From positions 248,001-312,000 of the forward strand of contig JACJYA010000004.1 of the NCBI GenBank assembly GCA_020636315.1: a DNA stretch of 64,000 nt. Direction: 5' to 3'. Under the pieces are notes generated by a model, which saw nothing but the letters and a program-made list of their open reading frames with translations, did no database searches and was not told the DNA's origin. Source of the stretch: Lewinellaceae bacterium. Its GTDB lineage: Bacteria; Bacteroidota; Bacteroidia; Chitinophagales; Saprospiraceae. Positions 8,402-17,547 of the stretch are shown here, in pieces (within the stretch, counting starts at the first letter, position 1; every line of letters starts with the position of its first letter). A program made the translations under genes and the position numbers.

Positions 8402-9295
8402 CTAGTCATTTTCCAGTGCCGCCGCACCGCCGACGATCTCGAGGATCTCGTTGGTAATCGCTTCCTGACGGGCCTTGTTGTAGGAGATGCGCAGGTCGCG
8501 GAGCAACTCATTGGCGTTCTCCGTGGCCTTATCCATGGCGGTCATACGGGCGCCGTGTTCGGAGGCGTGGGTGTCCAGCAGGCACTTCTGGAACTGCGTC
8601 TGCAGGATGGTGGGTACAAGATATTGCAGCAATTCTACCTTGCCTGGCTCGAAGATGTAATCGGCCAGCAGGTTGGCGCCCTCCTCTTTTTCGATCTTGG
8701 CCACCGGCAGGAACTGTTCGGTGATGGTATATTGAGTGGCGGCGTTCTTGAACTTGCCATAGGCAATATCTACCGCATCAAACTCCTGGTTTTCGAATGC
8801 ATTTAGCAGGCTCTTGGCCACTTTAGAAATGTTTTCGAAGCTCAGGTTGTTGAAAAGGTCCACATGACTCTTGTCGATGCGGGCGTCGGAATAGCGCTTG
8901 CGGAAGTAGTCATAGCCCCGCTTACCAATGCATAGGATCGTCAGGTTGCCATTGGCATAGACATCGGCAAATTTTGTCTCGATGGTGTGTACCGCAGCTT
9001 TACAGACGTTGGTATTGAAGGCGCCGCATAGCCCGCGGTCGGAAGTCATCACCACCAGGCAGGCATTCTTCAGCTCGCGCTCCTGGCCGAATACCGTCTC
9101 TGCATTTCCCTCCAGGTTGGAGAGGATGTTGCGCAGCATGCCATTGAGCTTTTCGGCGTAGGGGCGCATGCTCAGGATGGCGTCCTGAGCGCGGCGCAAC
9201 TTGGCGGCCGAAACCATTTTCATAGCTTTGGTGATCTGCTGTGTATTCTGGACAGACCTGATGCGTTCGCGTACTTCTTTTAAGTTGGCAGCCAT
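8402..9295 (-). CDS. atpG: ATP synthase F1 gamma subunit
   Basis: A 297-residue central-stalk subunit. The N-terminal helix MAANLKEVRERIRSVQNTQQITKAMKMVSAAKLRRAQ is the family hallmark, VVMTSDRGLCGAFNTN marks the Rossmann-like middle domain, and the C-terminal helix (ATENANELLRDLRISYNKARQEAITNEILEIVGGA) completes the coiled coil that rotates inside the alpha3beta3 head. It is the last gene of the atp operon; the beta and epsilon genes do not follow, as is usual in Bacteroidota, where atpD-atpC form a separate unit. It is 60 nt downstream of atpA. Confidence 0.97.
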   Translation of the reverse strand: MAANLKEVRERIRSVQNTQQITKAMKMVSAAKLRRAQDAILSMRPYAEKLNGMLRNILSNLEGNAETVFGQERELKNACLVVMTSDRGLCGAFNTNVCKAAVHTIETKFADVYANGNLTILCIGKRGYDYFRKRYSDARIDKSHVDLFNNLSFENISKVAKSLLNAFENQEFDAVDIAYGKFKNAATQYTITEQFLPVAKIEKEEGANLLADYIFEPGKVELLQYLVPTILQTQFQKCLLDTHASEHGARMTAMDKATENANELLRDLRISYNKARQEAITNEILEIVGGAAALEND

Positions 9296-9355
9296 TTATA
9301 AAATTTTTCGGGGCCCTGACGATGAATGCCAGGGCCATCCTGAGAATGAATTCGA

Positions 9356-10960
9356 TTATTTCCGATAAGGCTTGGACAGCTCGGCGGCAAGGTCTTCCAC
9401 CTTTTTGGTATCCGCTGCTTCCAGTTTACCGGCTTTGAAGTTGGCCAGTACTTCCGGATGGCGCTGTTCCAGGGTGTGGAGGAACAGTTCTTCGAAGTCC
9501 TTCACCTTATTAACCGGAACGTAGCGGAGCAATCCTTTGGTGCCCAGGTAGATGATGGCCACCTGCTTCTCCACGGCCACCGGCGAGTACTGCGGCTGCT
9601 TCAGGATCTCCACGTTGCGCTTACCTTTTTCAAGCACGGCGGTAGTGGCGGCGTCGAGGTCGGAACCGAATTTGGAGAAAGCTTCCAGTTCGCGGTATTG
9701 CGCCTGGTCGAGCTTCAGGGTGCCGGCTACTTTTTTCATCGACTTGATCTGAGCGGCGCCACCCACACGGGATACGGAAATCCCCACGTTGATGGCCGGG
9801 CGGATACCGGCGTTGAACAGGTTGGACTCCAGGAAGATCTGGCCGTCGGTAATGGAGATCACGTTGGTCGGGATATAGGCGGAGACGTCGCCGGCCTGGG
9901 TTTCGATGATCGGCAGGGCCGTCAGTGAGCCTCCCCCTTTCACCAGTGGCTTGCCGTCTTTGTCCTTGGCATTTTTGAGGGCATCGGGCAGGTCGTTCAT
10001 CTGGCGGGCGATGTCGTCGTTCTCAATGACCTTGGCGGCGCGCTCCAGCAGGCGGCTGTGCAGGTAGAACACGTCACCCGGATAAGCTTCGCGGCCGGGC
10101 GGGCGGCGCAGCAGCAGGGATACCTCGCGATAAGCAACGGCCTGCTTGGAAAGGTCATCATAAATGATCAGAGCAGGGCGGCCCGTGTCGCGGAAGTATT
10201 CTCCGATGGTGGCGCCGGCGAACGGAGCGTAGAATTGCAGCGGCGCCGGGTCGGAAGCGGAAGCGGAAACGATGATGGTATAATCCATCGCACCGTTGTC
10301 TTCCAGCGTCTTGGCCACGTTGGCCACCGTGGAGGCCTTCTGGCCGGAAGCCACGTAGATGCAGTAAACGGGCTCCCCTCTTTCGTAAAATTCGCGCTGG
10401 TTGATGATCGTGTCAATGGCGATGGCCGACTTGCCGGTCTGGCGGTCGCCGATGATCAATTCGCGCTGGCCGCGGCCAATGGGGATCATGGCGTCGATGG
10501 CCTTGATACCGGTTTGCAGCGGCTCGTTCACCGGCTGGCGGTAGATAACGCCAGGGGCCTTGCGCTCCAGCGGCAACTCGAAGGTCTCGCCTTCGATATC
10601 GCCTTTGCCGTCGATCGGGTCCCCCAGCGGGTTGACCACACGGCCAACGAAGCCTTCACCAACGTTGATGGAAGCGATGCGGCCGGTGCGGTGGACGCGG
10701 GAGCCTTCGCGAATGCCTTCGCCGGGGCCCATGAGCACCACACCCACGTTGTCTTCCTCCAGGTTCAGAACGATGGCCTGAACACCGGTCTCAAATTCCA
10801 CCAGTTCGCCGGCCTGGGCATTATTCAGGCCATAAACGCGGGCTATACCGTCTCCGACCTGAAGAACGGTGCCGTATTCCTCCAGTTCTGTCGTAGAGCT
10901 AAAACCGGAGAGCTGTTGTTTCAATATTGCTGATATCTCATCAGGTTTTACATCAACCAT
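9356..10960 (-). CDS. atpA: ATP synthase F1 alpha subunit
   Basis: A 534-residue, full-length alpha subunit. It contains the beta-barrel start (LEEYGTVLQVGDGIARVYGL), the Walker A loop GDRQTGKS near residue 171, ALIIYDDLSKQAVAYR as the Walker B region, and the signature SRVGGAAQIKSMKKVAG. The subunit carries the non-catalytic nucleotide sites of F1 and forms the hexamer with beta. It lies between atpH and atpG in the usual order. The residues EVSLLLRRPPGREAYPGDVFYLHSRLLERAAK are strongly conserved in the family. Confidence 0.98.
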   Translation of the reverse strand: MVDVKPDEISAILKQQLSGFSSTTELEEYGTVLQVGDGIARVYGLNNAQAGELVEFETGVQAIVLNLEEDNVGVVLMGPGEGIREGSRVHRTGRIASINVGEGFVGRVVNPLGDPIDGKGDIEGETFELPLERKAPGVIYRQPVNEPLQTGIKAIDAMIPIGRGQRELIIGDRQTGKSAIAIDTIINQREFYERGEPVYCIYVASGQKASTVANVAKTLEDNGAMDYTIIVSASASDPAPLQFYAPFAGATIGEYFRDTGRPALIIYDDLSKQAVAYREVSLLLRRPPGREAYPGDVFYLHSRLLERAAKVIENDDIARQMNDLPDALKNAKDKDGKPLVKGGGSLTALPIIETQAGDVSAYIPTNVISITDGQIFLESNLFNAGIRPAINVGISVSRVGGAAQIKSMKKVAGTLKLDQAQYRELEAFSKFGSDLDAATTAVLEKGKRNVEILKQPQYSPVAVEKQVAIIYLGTKGLLRYVPVNKVKDFEELFLHTLEQRHPEVLANFKAGKLEAADTKKVEDLAAELSKPYRK

Positions 10961-11040
10961 TTTTCAGAATTTTATGACTGCAAGCGCAGCAGTTTGTATA
11001 AGAGAACTTTTTTCCGGAAATAACCTAAGACCCTCCGCTT

Positions 11041-11616
11041 TTAGCTGGAAACGATCTTAGAGATATAAAAATTTTCGCGAAACTCCTTTCTGAGCCGGTC
11101 CAGCTTATGTTTTACGCTGGCGTCGTAAATCTTGTCTTCAAACTCTACCACGAACCCGCCGATCAGGGCCGGGTCAACCGCAGAGACCAGTTCAACGTGC
11201 TCATCAGTGGCCTTGCTGGCCTCCAGTTTTTCATGGATGGCCTTCTGCAACTCTTTGGTAAGCGGCGAGGCCGTGGTCAGCTTCACGGTGGAAATATGCT
11301 TGACCTGCTTGTATTGCAGGACGTATTCATCTGCGATTTCAGGCAGATAAGCCTCCCGTCCTTTGGACACCAGAATGTTGAGGAAAGCCATGAACAGTTC
11401 ATCGAGCTTGCTTTCGAAGATGAGCTTCAGGATCTGCTTCTTCTTGTCGGCATGGACGATGGGGCTCTTGAGCAACAGATAGAGGTCCCGGTTCTTCACC
11501 AGTTTCTGGAACAGCCGGACATCTTCTGTGACCACTTCCAGTTTCTTCTGGTCAATGGCCAGTTCGATCAGAGATTTGGCGTACCGGGAAGCTATTCTGT
11601 GGACAGACATACGCAA
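11041..11616 (-). CDS. atpH: ATP synthase delta subunit
   Basis: A 191-residue protein with the OSCP/delta pattern: an N-terminal helical domain (RIASRYAKSLIELAIDQKKL) and a C-terminal part ending with the conserved VDPALIGGFVVEFEDKIYDASVKHKLDRLRKEF. It links the top of F1 to the b-subunit stalk. It starts 80 nt after the end of atpF and ends 80 nt before atpA. The ATG at 11616 is used; another in-frame Met lies two codons later. Confidence 0.95.
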   Translation of the reverse strand: MRMSVHRIASRYAKSLIELAIDQKKLEVVTEDVRLFQKLVKNRDLYLLLKSPIVHADKKKQILKLIFESKLDELFMAFLNILVSKGREAYLPEIADEYVLQYKQVKHISTVKLTTASPLTKELQKAIHEKLEASKATDEHVELVSAVDPALIGGFVVEFEDKIYDASVKHKLDRLRKEFRENFYISKIVSS

Positions 11617-11695
11617 AAGGTTAATTGGGCAGGAAGGATTCAGGCCGCAGGATAAAGCGGGGAGCGCCCCGGGCCGGCATTCCTTCGCCTGATTA

Positions 11696-12217
11696 CTAAT
11701 TCAGTTTGATCTCATCGACGAGGGACTTGACGAACTGCTCCTGGTCCTTATCGCCTTTTAGTTCTTTGTGAAGGATCTTCTCGGCAATATCAATAGAGAT
11801 GATGCCCAGCTGGTTTTTCAGGTCAATGATCATCGCCATGCGCTGGTTCTCGATGTCCTCCTTGGCGTCGGTAACGATCCGGCGGTATTCCTCCTTGGCC
11901 TGCTTGCGGGCTTCTTCGATGATTCCGGTCTTGGCTTCTTTGGCCTCTTTCAGGATGGCGGCGCGCTCTTCCTGAGCCTTCTTGAGCAGTTCTTCGTTCT
12001 CTGCCTTGAGGTTGGCCATTTCCTGGCGGGCCTTGCGGGCCTCATCCAGAGAGTTCTGAATATCCTGTTCACGGCGTTTAAGGGCATTCTGTATGGGCCC
12101 GAAAGCCATGCGGCCCAGTGTAAACCACACCAGGATAAAGATGATGCTCGTCCAGAAGATCAGCCCCGGATCGGGCTTGATGACAGAGAAGTCGGCCAGA
12201 AACAATACTTCGGTCAT
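11696..12217 (-). CDS. atpF: ATP synthase F0 b subunit
   Basis: A 173-residue peripheral-stalk subunit. One membrane segment near residues 15-35 (LIFWTSIIFILVWFTLGRMAF) is followed by a long charged amphipathic helix (residues 40-150, rich in AREEQ/KEAK motifs) and a C-terminal stretch that contacts delta. The N-terminal MTEVLFLADFSVIKPDPGL is typical of Bacteroidota b subunits. The position between atpE and atpH fits the conserved gene order. Confidence 0.96.
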   Translation of the reverse strand: MTEVLFLADFSVIKPDPGLIFWTSIIFILVWFTLGRMAFGPIQNALKRREQDIQNSLDEARKARQEMANLKAENEELLKKAQEERAAILKEAKEAKTGIIEEARKQAKEEYRRIVTDAKEDIENQRMAMIIDLKNQLGIISIDIAEKILHKELKGDKDQEQFVKSLVDEIKLN

Positions 12218-12331
12218 GATGGTAAAAGTTGATATATCTTAAGTGATCTTTTTTAAGTGACCTTGAAGGGCGGGGCCGTCAGCCAACCGCTGCGGCTCCC
12301 GCGCCCTTTCTTTGGTTTCGCTTGCAGCGGA

Positions 12332-12526
12332 TTAACCGGCCAGCAGGCCTACAACGATCGCGAACAGGGCAGCGCCTTCCACGAGGGCCGCAGTCAGGAT
12401 CATGTTGTTACGAATGTCGCCTACGGCTTCCGGTTGGCGTGCGATAGCTTCCATCGCGCGGCTACCGATAAGGCCGATGCCAACGCCTGCTCCAAGTGCT
12501 GCAATACCAGCTCCAATTGCTCCCAT
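12332..12526 (-). CDS. atpE: ATP synthase F0 c subunit
   Basis: A 64-residue proteolipid with two hydrophobic helices joined by the polar loop ARQPE. Glu50 in ALVEGAALF is the ion-carrying residue of helix 2; the Gly that follows it, rather than Ser/Thr, argues for proton rather than sodium coupling. The first helix is glycine-rich (GAGIAALGAGVGIGLIG), as required for tight packing of the c ring. A stop codon five codons upstream excludes a longer start, so the short N-terminus is genuine. The gap to atpB holds an inverted word repeat. Confidence 0.96.
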   Translation of the reverse strand: MGAIGAGIAALGAGVGIGLIGSRAMEAIARQPEAVGDIRNNMILTAALVEGAALFAIVVGLLAG

Positions 12527-12560
12527 TGTATGAGATATTTATGGTTAAGAAAACAAGTTT

Positions 12561-12634
12561 CAAGTCGGAAATCGGAAATCGGAAGTGGGAATCCGGATGC
12601 TGTTCCGCCTTCGCACTTCGCGCTTCCCACTTCG
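12561..12634. repeat. Inverted heptad repeat between atpB and atpE
   Basis: The arm at 12561-12591 is built of GGAAATC and GGAAGTG words and the arm at 12603-12634 of their imperfect complement. In the mRNA the second arm begins one base after the atpB stop and the hairpin ends about 35 nt before the atpE start. It uses the same words as the tract after atpG. It could be a processing or attenuation hairpin that tunes expression of the highly abundant c subunit, but that is inference. Confidence 0.75.
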
Positions 12635-12635
12635 T

Positions 12636-13973
12636 TTAATGCGCCCCTTCGTGCGCTTCGTGATGATCGTGTTCTTCAACTGCGGCTCCGATGTAAGAGG
12701 CAGAGAGGATCGCAAAAATAAATGCCTGCAGCAATGCCACCAGCAGTTCGATCAGGTTCATAAATGCCGTAAACAGGCCGCCGATAACGGCGCCTCCGGC
12801 TGCTCCGCCGACGCTTTCCCCGTTATTGCCGAAGAGGAACACCAGCCCGATGAGGCTGAGTATGATGATGTGCCCGGCGGAAATGTTTGCAAACAAACGT
12901 ATCATGAGGGAGAACGGCTTGATGAACAAGCTCAGGATCTCCACCGGCGTCAGAATGATCTTTACCCAGGCCGGAATGCCCGGCATCCAGAAGATGTGCT
13001 CCCAGTAATCTTTTTTGCCGTTGATATTGGTCACGATAAAGGTAAAGATCGCCAGGGTCATCGTTACGGCCAGGTTGCCGGTAATGTTGCCGCTGCCAGG
13101 GAAGAATGGCACCAGGCCCAGCAGGTTGACAAACATGATGAAGAAGAATAGTGTCATGATAAAAGGCTGGAAACGCTCGTAGTGCTTCTCGCCGATCATC
13201 GGTTTGGTCACTTCATCACGGATAAAAACGAAAAACACTTCCATGAAAGACTGAACACCGGAAGGCGCCTTGCCTTCGTTCCTCTTGTACCCTCTTGCCA
13301 CTGCCAGGAAAAGCCAGATCAGCAGCAGGGAGGCGATGATCATCGAAAATACGACCTTCGTAATGGAAAAATCGTAAAAGGAGGTGATCCCTCCACCCAG
13401 AAAGCCGCCATCGACGGTGCTGGGCTTGTCCAGCTTGTACAGCTCTCCTTCGTAGCACGCATAGAAAGTATCCTTTTCCTTCATTTCTTCTTCCTTTCCA
13501 CTCGGCCCTATCACTTTTTCTGTCTGCCGCAGTATCCCGTCGATATGCACCTCTCCTTTCGGGAAGGAAGGATCGGCAACCCGGTTTACCCGCCCGTGGT
13601 TCAGCACGTATCCGTCCACTGCCTTGTGTCCGTGTTCGAACATGCTCGACAGGCCCGTAGTCCAGCCATGATCGGGCGCATAAAGAATTACCGGAAGCGG
13701 AAGGTGAACGCCTTTCCAGACGTGGAACTCATTGGCATCGGCAATGTGCTCCATGACCGTAGTGACCGGGTCGTATTTCCCATTTTCTTCGTGGCCGCCA
13801 CAATAACTGTGGCTCAGGCCGGAATCATGCCCGGCTTCCGCCTCATGGCCTTCCTGTTCTTCATGGGTAGATTCGCCGTTGTGCTCCTGCCCATGGTCCT
13901 GTGCGAACAGCATGCCGAAGCTGAAAACGAGGGCGAAAACGAGTATGGAGAGCTTTCTGAGATCCACTTTCAC
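12636..13973 (-). CDS. atpB: ATP synthase F0 a subunit with periplasmic N-terminal extension
   Basis: I place the start at the GTG at 13973, which has AAGGA five bases upstream. The longer frame to 14021 overlaps a promoter element. The 445-residue protein starts with a signal-like helix (LSILVFALVFSFGMLFAQ), followed by about 150 residues rich in His, Glu and Gly (HGQEHNGESTHEEQEGH), then the F0 a-subunit core with several membrane helices. The core carries LSLFIKPFSLMIRLFANISAGH, which includes the essential stator arginine, and ends with a His-rich tail. The subunit forms the proton half-channels. N-terminal extensions of this kind are common in Bacteroidota a subunits. It is the first gene of the operon. 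Confidence 0.93.
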   Translation of the reverse strand: MKVDLRKLSILVFALVFSFGMLFAQDHGQEHNGESTHEEQEGHEAEAGHDSGLSHSYCGGHEENGKYDPVTTVMEHIADANEFHVWKGVHLPLPVILYAPDHGWTTGLSSMFEHGHKAVDGYVLNHGRVNRVADPSFPKGEVHIDGILRQTEKVIGPSGKEEEMKEKDTFYACYEGELYKLDKPSTVDGGFLGGGITSFYDFSITKVVFSMIIASLLLIWLFLAVARGYKRNEGKAPSGVQSFMEVFFVFIRDEVTKPMIGEKHYERFQPFIMTLFFFIMFVNLLGLVPFFPGSGNITGNLAVTMTLAIFTFIVTNINGKKDYWEHIFWMPGIPAWVKIILTPVEILSLFIKPFSLMIRLFANISAGHIIILSLIGLVFLFGNNGESVGGAAGGAVIGGLFTAFMNLIELLVALLQAFIFAILSASYIGAAVEEHDHHEAHEGAH

Positions 13974-14008
13974 AATTCCTTGCTTTTGAGGTATTCTTAA
14001 AATCGGTG

Positions 14009-14016
14009 CAAAAGTA
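14009..14016 (-). promoter_or_regulatory. Candidate -7 element (TACTTTTG) of the atp operon
   Basis: It matches the Bacteroidota TAnnTTTG element exactly. It would place the RNA start near 14002 and give a leader of about 30 nt to the GTG at 13973. No TTG is found 17-23 nt upstream; the nearest is 28 nt away. Confidence 0.5.
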
Positions 14017-14021
14017 GGCAC

Positions 14022-14366
14022 TTTAGCCCTATTAAAAAAACCTTCAACCTCTTTTTTTACGCCGGATCTGTCATTTTTGAGAGGTTGATAGACAAGGAGT
14101 TACGCGGGCTTCAGGAACGGGCAGCGAGCCTCTGTTATCCGATATGCGGCATACGGGAATTTTTGTTCCAGGAAAGCCTCGTGTGGCGAAATTTTAATTT
14201 GCGGAATGGATGTTGCCTGGAAGTACAAGGCGGGTGGACAGGGGTTGTTGACTGGTTGATTCGGGAACTCGTTGATTCGGGAGCCGGAAGTCGATGGGCC
14301 GGGGCCTGGAGGTTGGCAGCAGAAGACAGGAGGATTTCCCTTAAAACGATTCACGAATACACGAAA
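14022..14366. other. Gene-free region between the PBP gene and the atp operon
   Basis: It carries the end of the PBP 3' repeat region and the atp promoter area. GTTGATTCGGGA occurs twice at a 16-nt period (14255-14266 and 14271-14282), and a related arm in the other orientation overlaps the PBP stop codon (14346-14369). I see no gene here. Confidence 0.6.
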
Positions 14367-14369
14367 TCA
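14244..14369. repeat. Inverted word repeat over the PBP stop codon
   Basis: On the minus strand the TGA of the PBP gene is part of TGATTTCGTGTATTCGTG. About 65 nt further on, CGAATCAACGAGTTCCCGAA supplies a second arm of the complementary word. Related words occur after xerD (42371-42480). Confidence 0.6.
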
Positions 14370-16967
14370 CCCTCCATCGCTCTTTTCAAAATAGTGATAC
14401 CCATTCTGGTCCTGCTCCTGCTGCTGCTTTTCCTCTTCTTCCTTTCCAAAAAGGAGCTTACTCCAGAACTGCTTTCGTTTTTCCCGGCGTTCCTCCCTGC
14501 GCTGCAGGCGCTCCTGGTAATCGCGGAGGCGGCGGAGGTAGTCTTCATCTGATTCATAAGGCCGGCGGGGCGGCACATTGACCACCCGGCCCTGTTCGTC
14601 CGTATAAGGTTCATTAAACAGGCGTTCCAGCAGGCTGCGCTCATCCGGAAAATAGTAGTAACCGTCCTGAAAACCGGCCAGGATGGGCATTTCCTCCAGG
14701 TATGGCGGACAGGCCATAAGCGCCAGAACCGTATCCGCGGGCTCCGTAAAACGAGCGTAGCGAATATCCTTTAAGCTGGCATCGCGATAGACCTTGCGCA
14801 TGAATTTCCCATAGATAGGCAAGGCGGAAGTCGATCCCTGCCCCAGGCGCATGGAACGGAAGTGGACCTGCGGCATTTCAGCCCCTACCCATACGCCGGC
14901 CACCAGGCGCGGGTTGAAACCGATGAACCAGCCATCCGACTGGTTCTGAGTGGTGCCCGTCTTTCCCGCAAGGTCGTTGTACAGGCCGTACTGGTACCGC
15001 AGGCTGCGTGCTGTCCCGCTATCGACAACCGATTCCAGCATGTGGATCATCATATCGGCGTGGGCTTCGGTAAGCACTGCCGGGAAACGGCGGGGGTCGG
15101 GGCGCTCAAAAACGGCGAGGGTATCGCCTTCCGCCGTCTCGATGCGGTCCAGATAATGCATCTCGGGGCGTACGCCCCGGTTGGCGAAAGTACCGAAAAC
15201 CCGTACCATATCCGCAAGGCTGGCCTCGGCGGTGCCCAAAGCGATTGAGGGCGTCTGCGGAATGTACCCATTGACTCCCATAGCTTCCGCCAGTTGCCTT
15301 ACCGAGTCGATGCCGGTGCGCATCAGGATCTCTACGGTAACGGAATTTATGGATTTGGCCAGCGCCCCCTCCATACTATAAACTCCGCCGTATTCTCCAT
15401 CGGCGTTTCGGGGCGACCAGTTGTCGTACTGGGCATAGGTCACCTGGCGGTTGTAGGTGTATTCACAGGGCAGCATACCACTCTGCAGGGCCGTGGCATA
15501 GACGATCGGCTTGAAAGTAGAACCCACCTGCCGGCGGGCCTGTATGACGTGGTCATACTTGAAATACTTGTGGTCGATTCCTCCCACCCAGGCTTTGACC
15601 AGCCCGGTGGAGGGGTCCATCGCCAGAAAGCCGGTATTGAGAATGGTGAGGTAATATTTTATGGAGTCCAGCGGAGACATTTCCCGTTCTTCCTCACCTC
15701 CGTTCCAGCTGAAAACCGTCATGGGCACCGGAGTGGCGAAGATCTCCTCGATCTTTTCCTGGGGGACGCCTTTCTCCTTCAGTTGCTGATAGCGTTCTGA
15801 CTGTTCGACGGCCTTCTCCAGCACAGAATTTCTTCTCCAGGGATAGCCTTTTTTCCATTCCTTATCAAAGGCTTCCTGCAGCCAGGCCATGTGTTCCTGC
15901 ACTGCCTCTTCGGCGTAACGCTGCAACCGGGCGTCAAGAGTGGTGTAGATCCGGAGGCCATCGGTGTAGAGGTTGTAGGGCGTTCCGTCCGGCTTGGAAT
16001 AATCTTCAAGGACCTCCTCCACTTCCTGACGCAGATATTCGCGAAAATAAGTTGCCAGGCCCTGGTTGTTCCCTTCTTTATAGTATTTTACATTGAGGGG
16101 CAGCGCCTTGAGGGAATCGTATTCCGTTTTGGTGAGGTGCCCGTATCTTTCCATCTGCCCGAGAACAACGTTACGGCGCTGAGTGGCGCGCTCCGGGTGG
16201 CGGACCGGGCTGTAATAGGTGGTGGCCTTGAGCATGCCCACCAGAACGGCGGCCTCCTCGACATTAAGGTCAATGGGCGCCTTGTCAAAAAAACGCTGGG
16301 CCGCTACTTTGATGCCAAATATGTTCTCACTGAAAGAAACGGTATTCAGATAAAGGCGAAGCAATTCTTCTTTCGAATAAACCTTTTCCAGCCGGCGGGC
16401 GATGAACATCTCCCGGATCTTGTTGACCAGCAGGCTCATCACGAGGTAATCCCGGCGGGGATAGAGGTTCTTGGCCAACTGCTGGCTCAGGGTGCTTCCG
16501 CCTCCGGAAGATTCATCGGATAAGAGTATGGATTTCACCAGAACCCGCACACCGGCGCGCAGGTCGATGCCGCTGTGCTCGAAAAAGCGGGCGTCTTCCG
16601 TAGCGACCAGTGCATTGATGATGTTTGGGGAGATCTCCTCCAGGTCGGCGTTGATGCGGTTCTCGATAAAGTATTTACCGAGAAGAACGCCATCCTCGGA
16701 ATAGACCTCGGAGGCATTATAGTTCTGAATATCGCGCAGCTCCGGATACCCTGGCAACGGGCCCAGCATCCCGGTATATACCAGGACGGTAGTGATCAGC
16801 AGTGTGAGAAAACCCAGCAGGCCCAGCCCGGCCACTGCCAGGCCGGCAACAGATAACCTGGGGTGGCTGGAGTAGATACTCCGCGCCCGTTCTTTAATGG
16901 GATGCAGGCGCTCCCGAGCCTGCGCCAGTAGATCTTTAAAAAATTGTTTCACCTGTTGGCTCGTCAT
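14367..16967 (-). CDS. Class A penicillin-binding protein (transglycosylase/transpeptidase)
   Basis: The start at 16967 gives 866 residues: a short cytoplasmic head, one membrane helix near residues 40-65 (LGLLGFLTLLITTVLVY), then a GT51 glycosyltransferase domain with EDARFFEH near residue 123 and GGGSTLSQQLAKN, and a penicillin-binding transpeptidase domain with the nucleophile Ser483 in GSTFKP, the SxN motif in AKSINS and KTG near 669 (AGKTGTTQ). It polymerises and cross-links peptidoglycan at the outer face of the inner membrane. The tail after about residue 790 is charged and low in complexity, ending in Glu/Gln/Arg-rich coils. The family is PBP1a/MrcA-like; I leave the symbol open because paralogues are common. 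Confidence 0.94.
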   Translation of the reverse strand: MTSQQVKQFFKDLLAQARERLHPIKERARSIYSSHPRLSVAGLAVAGLGLLGFLTLLITTVLVYTGMLGPLPGYPELRDIQNYNASEVYSEDGVLLGKYFIENRINADLEEISPNIINALVATEDARFFEHSGIDLRAGVRVLVKSILLSDESSGGGSTLSQQLAKNLYPRRDYLVMSLLVNKIREMFIARRLEKVYSKEELLRLYLNTVSFSENIFGIKVAAQRFFDKAPIDLNVEEAAVLVGMLKATTYYSPVRHPERATQRRNVVLGQMERYGHLTKTEYDSLKALPLNVKYYKEGNNQGLATYFREYLRQEVEEVLEDYSKPDGTPYNLYTDGLRIYTTLDARLQRYAEEAVQEHMAWLQEAFDKEWKKGYPWRRNSVLEKAVEQSERYQQLKEKGVPQEKIEEIFATPVPMTVFSWNGGEEEREMSPLDSIKYYLTILNTGFLAMDPSTGLVKAWVGGIDHKYFKYDHVIQARRQVGSTFKPIVYATALQSGMLPCEYTYNRQVTYAQYDNWSPRNADGEYGGVYSMEGALAKSINSVTVEILMRTGIDSVRQLAEAMGVNGYIPQTPSIALGTAEASLADMVRVFGTFANRGVRPEMHYLDRIETAEGDTLAVFERPDPRRFPAVLTEAHADMMIHMLESVVDSGTARSLRYQYGLYNDLAGKTGTTQNQSDGWFIGFNPRLVAGVWVGAEMPQVHFRSMRLGQGSTSALPIYGKFMRKVYRDASLKDIRYARFTEPADTVLALMACPPYLEEMPILAGFQDGYYYFPDERSLLERLFNEPYTDEQGRVVNVPPRRPYESDEDYLRRLRDYQERLQRREERREKRKQFWSKLLFGKEEEEKQQQEQDQNGYHYFEKSDGG

Positions 16968-17187
16968 TTGTTGGCCGTGTTTCTGAAAACTAAAGATCTC
17001 CACCCGGCATTTTCGCCCTTTGTTTGCCCCGGCCCTGAAAGGAGCAAAGGCGAAGAATGCCTGACCACCCTTTAGGGCTACGGCAAAATCAGGCATTTTC
17101 AGCCGATGTGGAAAACAGTAACTAAAGACCCTTTAAAACGCAAAAGGGTTGCGGATTATTACGGACCCCAAATTGTTTTACACGGTG

Positions 17188-17195
17188 CAAATTTA
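17188..17195 (-). promoter_or_regulatory. Candidate -7 element (TAAATTTG) upstream of the PBP gene
   Basis: Exact TAnnTTTG match on the minus strand, implying an RNA start near 17181 and a leader of about 210 nt. The closest upstream TTG is only 13 nt away, so support comes from the -7 box alone. Confidence 0.35.
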
Positions 17196-17459
17196 AAACA
17201 ATTTTGTTCAAAAAACCAGATAGCACGGACTTTAACTTTAGCACGAATTATTCTTGGGCCCTTAGGGGCGCATGAATAATCCAGGTTAGAGAGGCCTTTA
17301 GGAGAGATAGGTGCCGGCGGCCATAAAAACAGGGCTGCCTGAGGTGGATAAGAAGAGTACGGAGGGGCTGGTATTTATTATCATATTACTGGATAGTTTG
17401 GGGCTGTTTGTGTAAATGTGTCCAGTAGTATGCTCCCTGTTATTATTTGATGGGTATTT

Positions 17460-17485
17460 ACGGGCCTCCTGAAGGAGGCTCGTCC
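17460..17485. repeat. 26-bp palindromic element, copy 2
   Basis: Same element as 8110-8135 with three substitutions. Together with the hairpin at 17496-17530 it forms the same two-part arrangement that follows the atp operon. Confidence 0.6.
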
Positions 17486-17487
17486 TA

Positions 17488-17530
17488 AAATGAAGAACCG
17501 CCACCGGGAGATCCCGGCGGCGGCCCTTTC
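17488..17530 (-). terminator. Probable terminator of the curlin-like gene
   Basis: A GC-rich imperfect hairpin (CCGCC...GGCGG arms) lies just past the stop codon and is followed on the minus strand by a pyrimidine/T-rich stretch (TTCTTCATTTT). Confidence 0.55.
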
Positions 17531-17547
17531 CTTAAAGATAGTTGCTA

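Larger units (their letters stand above)
16968..17547. other. Gene-free region between the PBP and curlin-like genes
   Basis: About 580 bp. It contains an exact -7 element for the PBP gene (17188-17195), a T/A-rich stretch at 17150-17260, the second copy of the 26-bp palindrome and the GC hairpin after the curlin-like gene. The short frames here look random. Confidence 0.55.

Noticed and set aside
8191..8511. 106-codon frame that would extend from the atpG end through the heptad repeat
   Set aside because: It runs in another frame over the 3' end of atpG and encodes only low-complexity KSE/RKS repeats.
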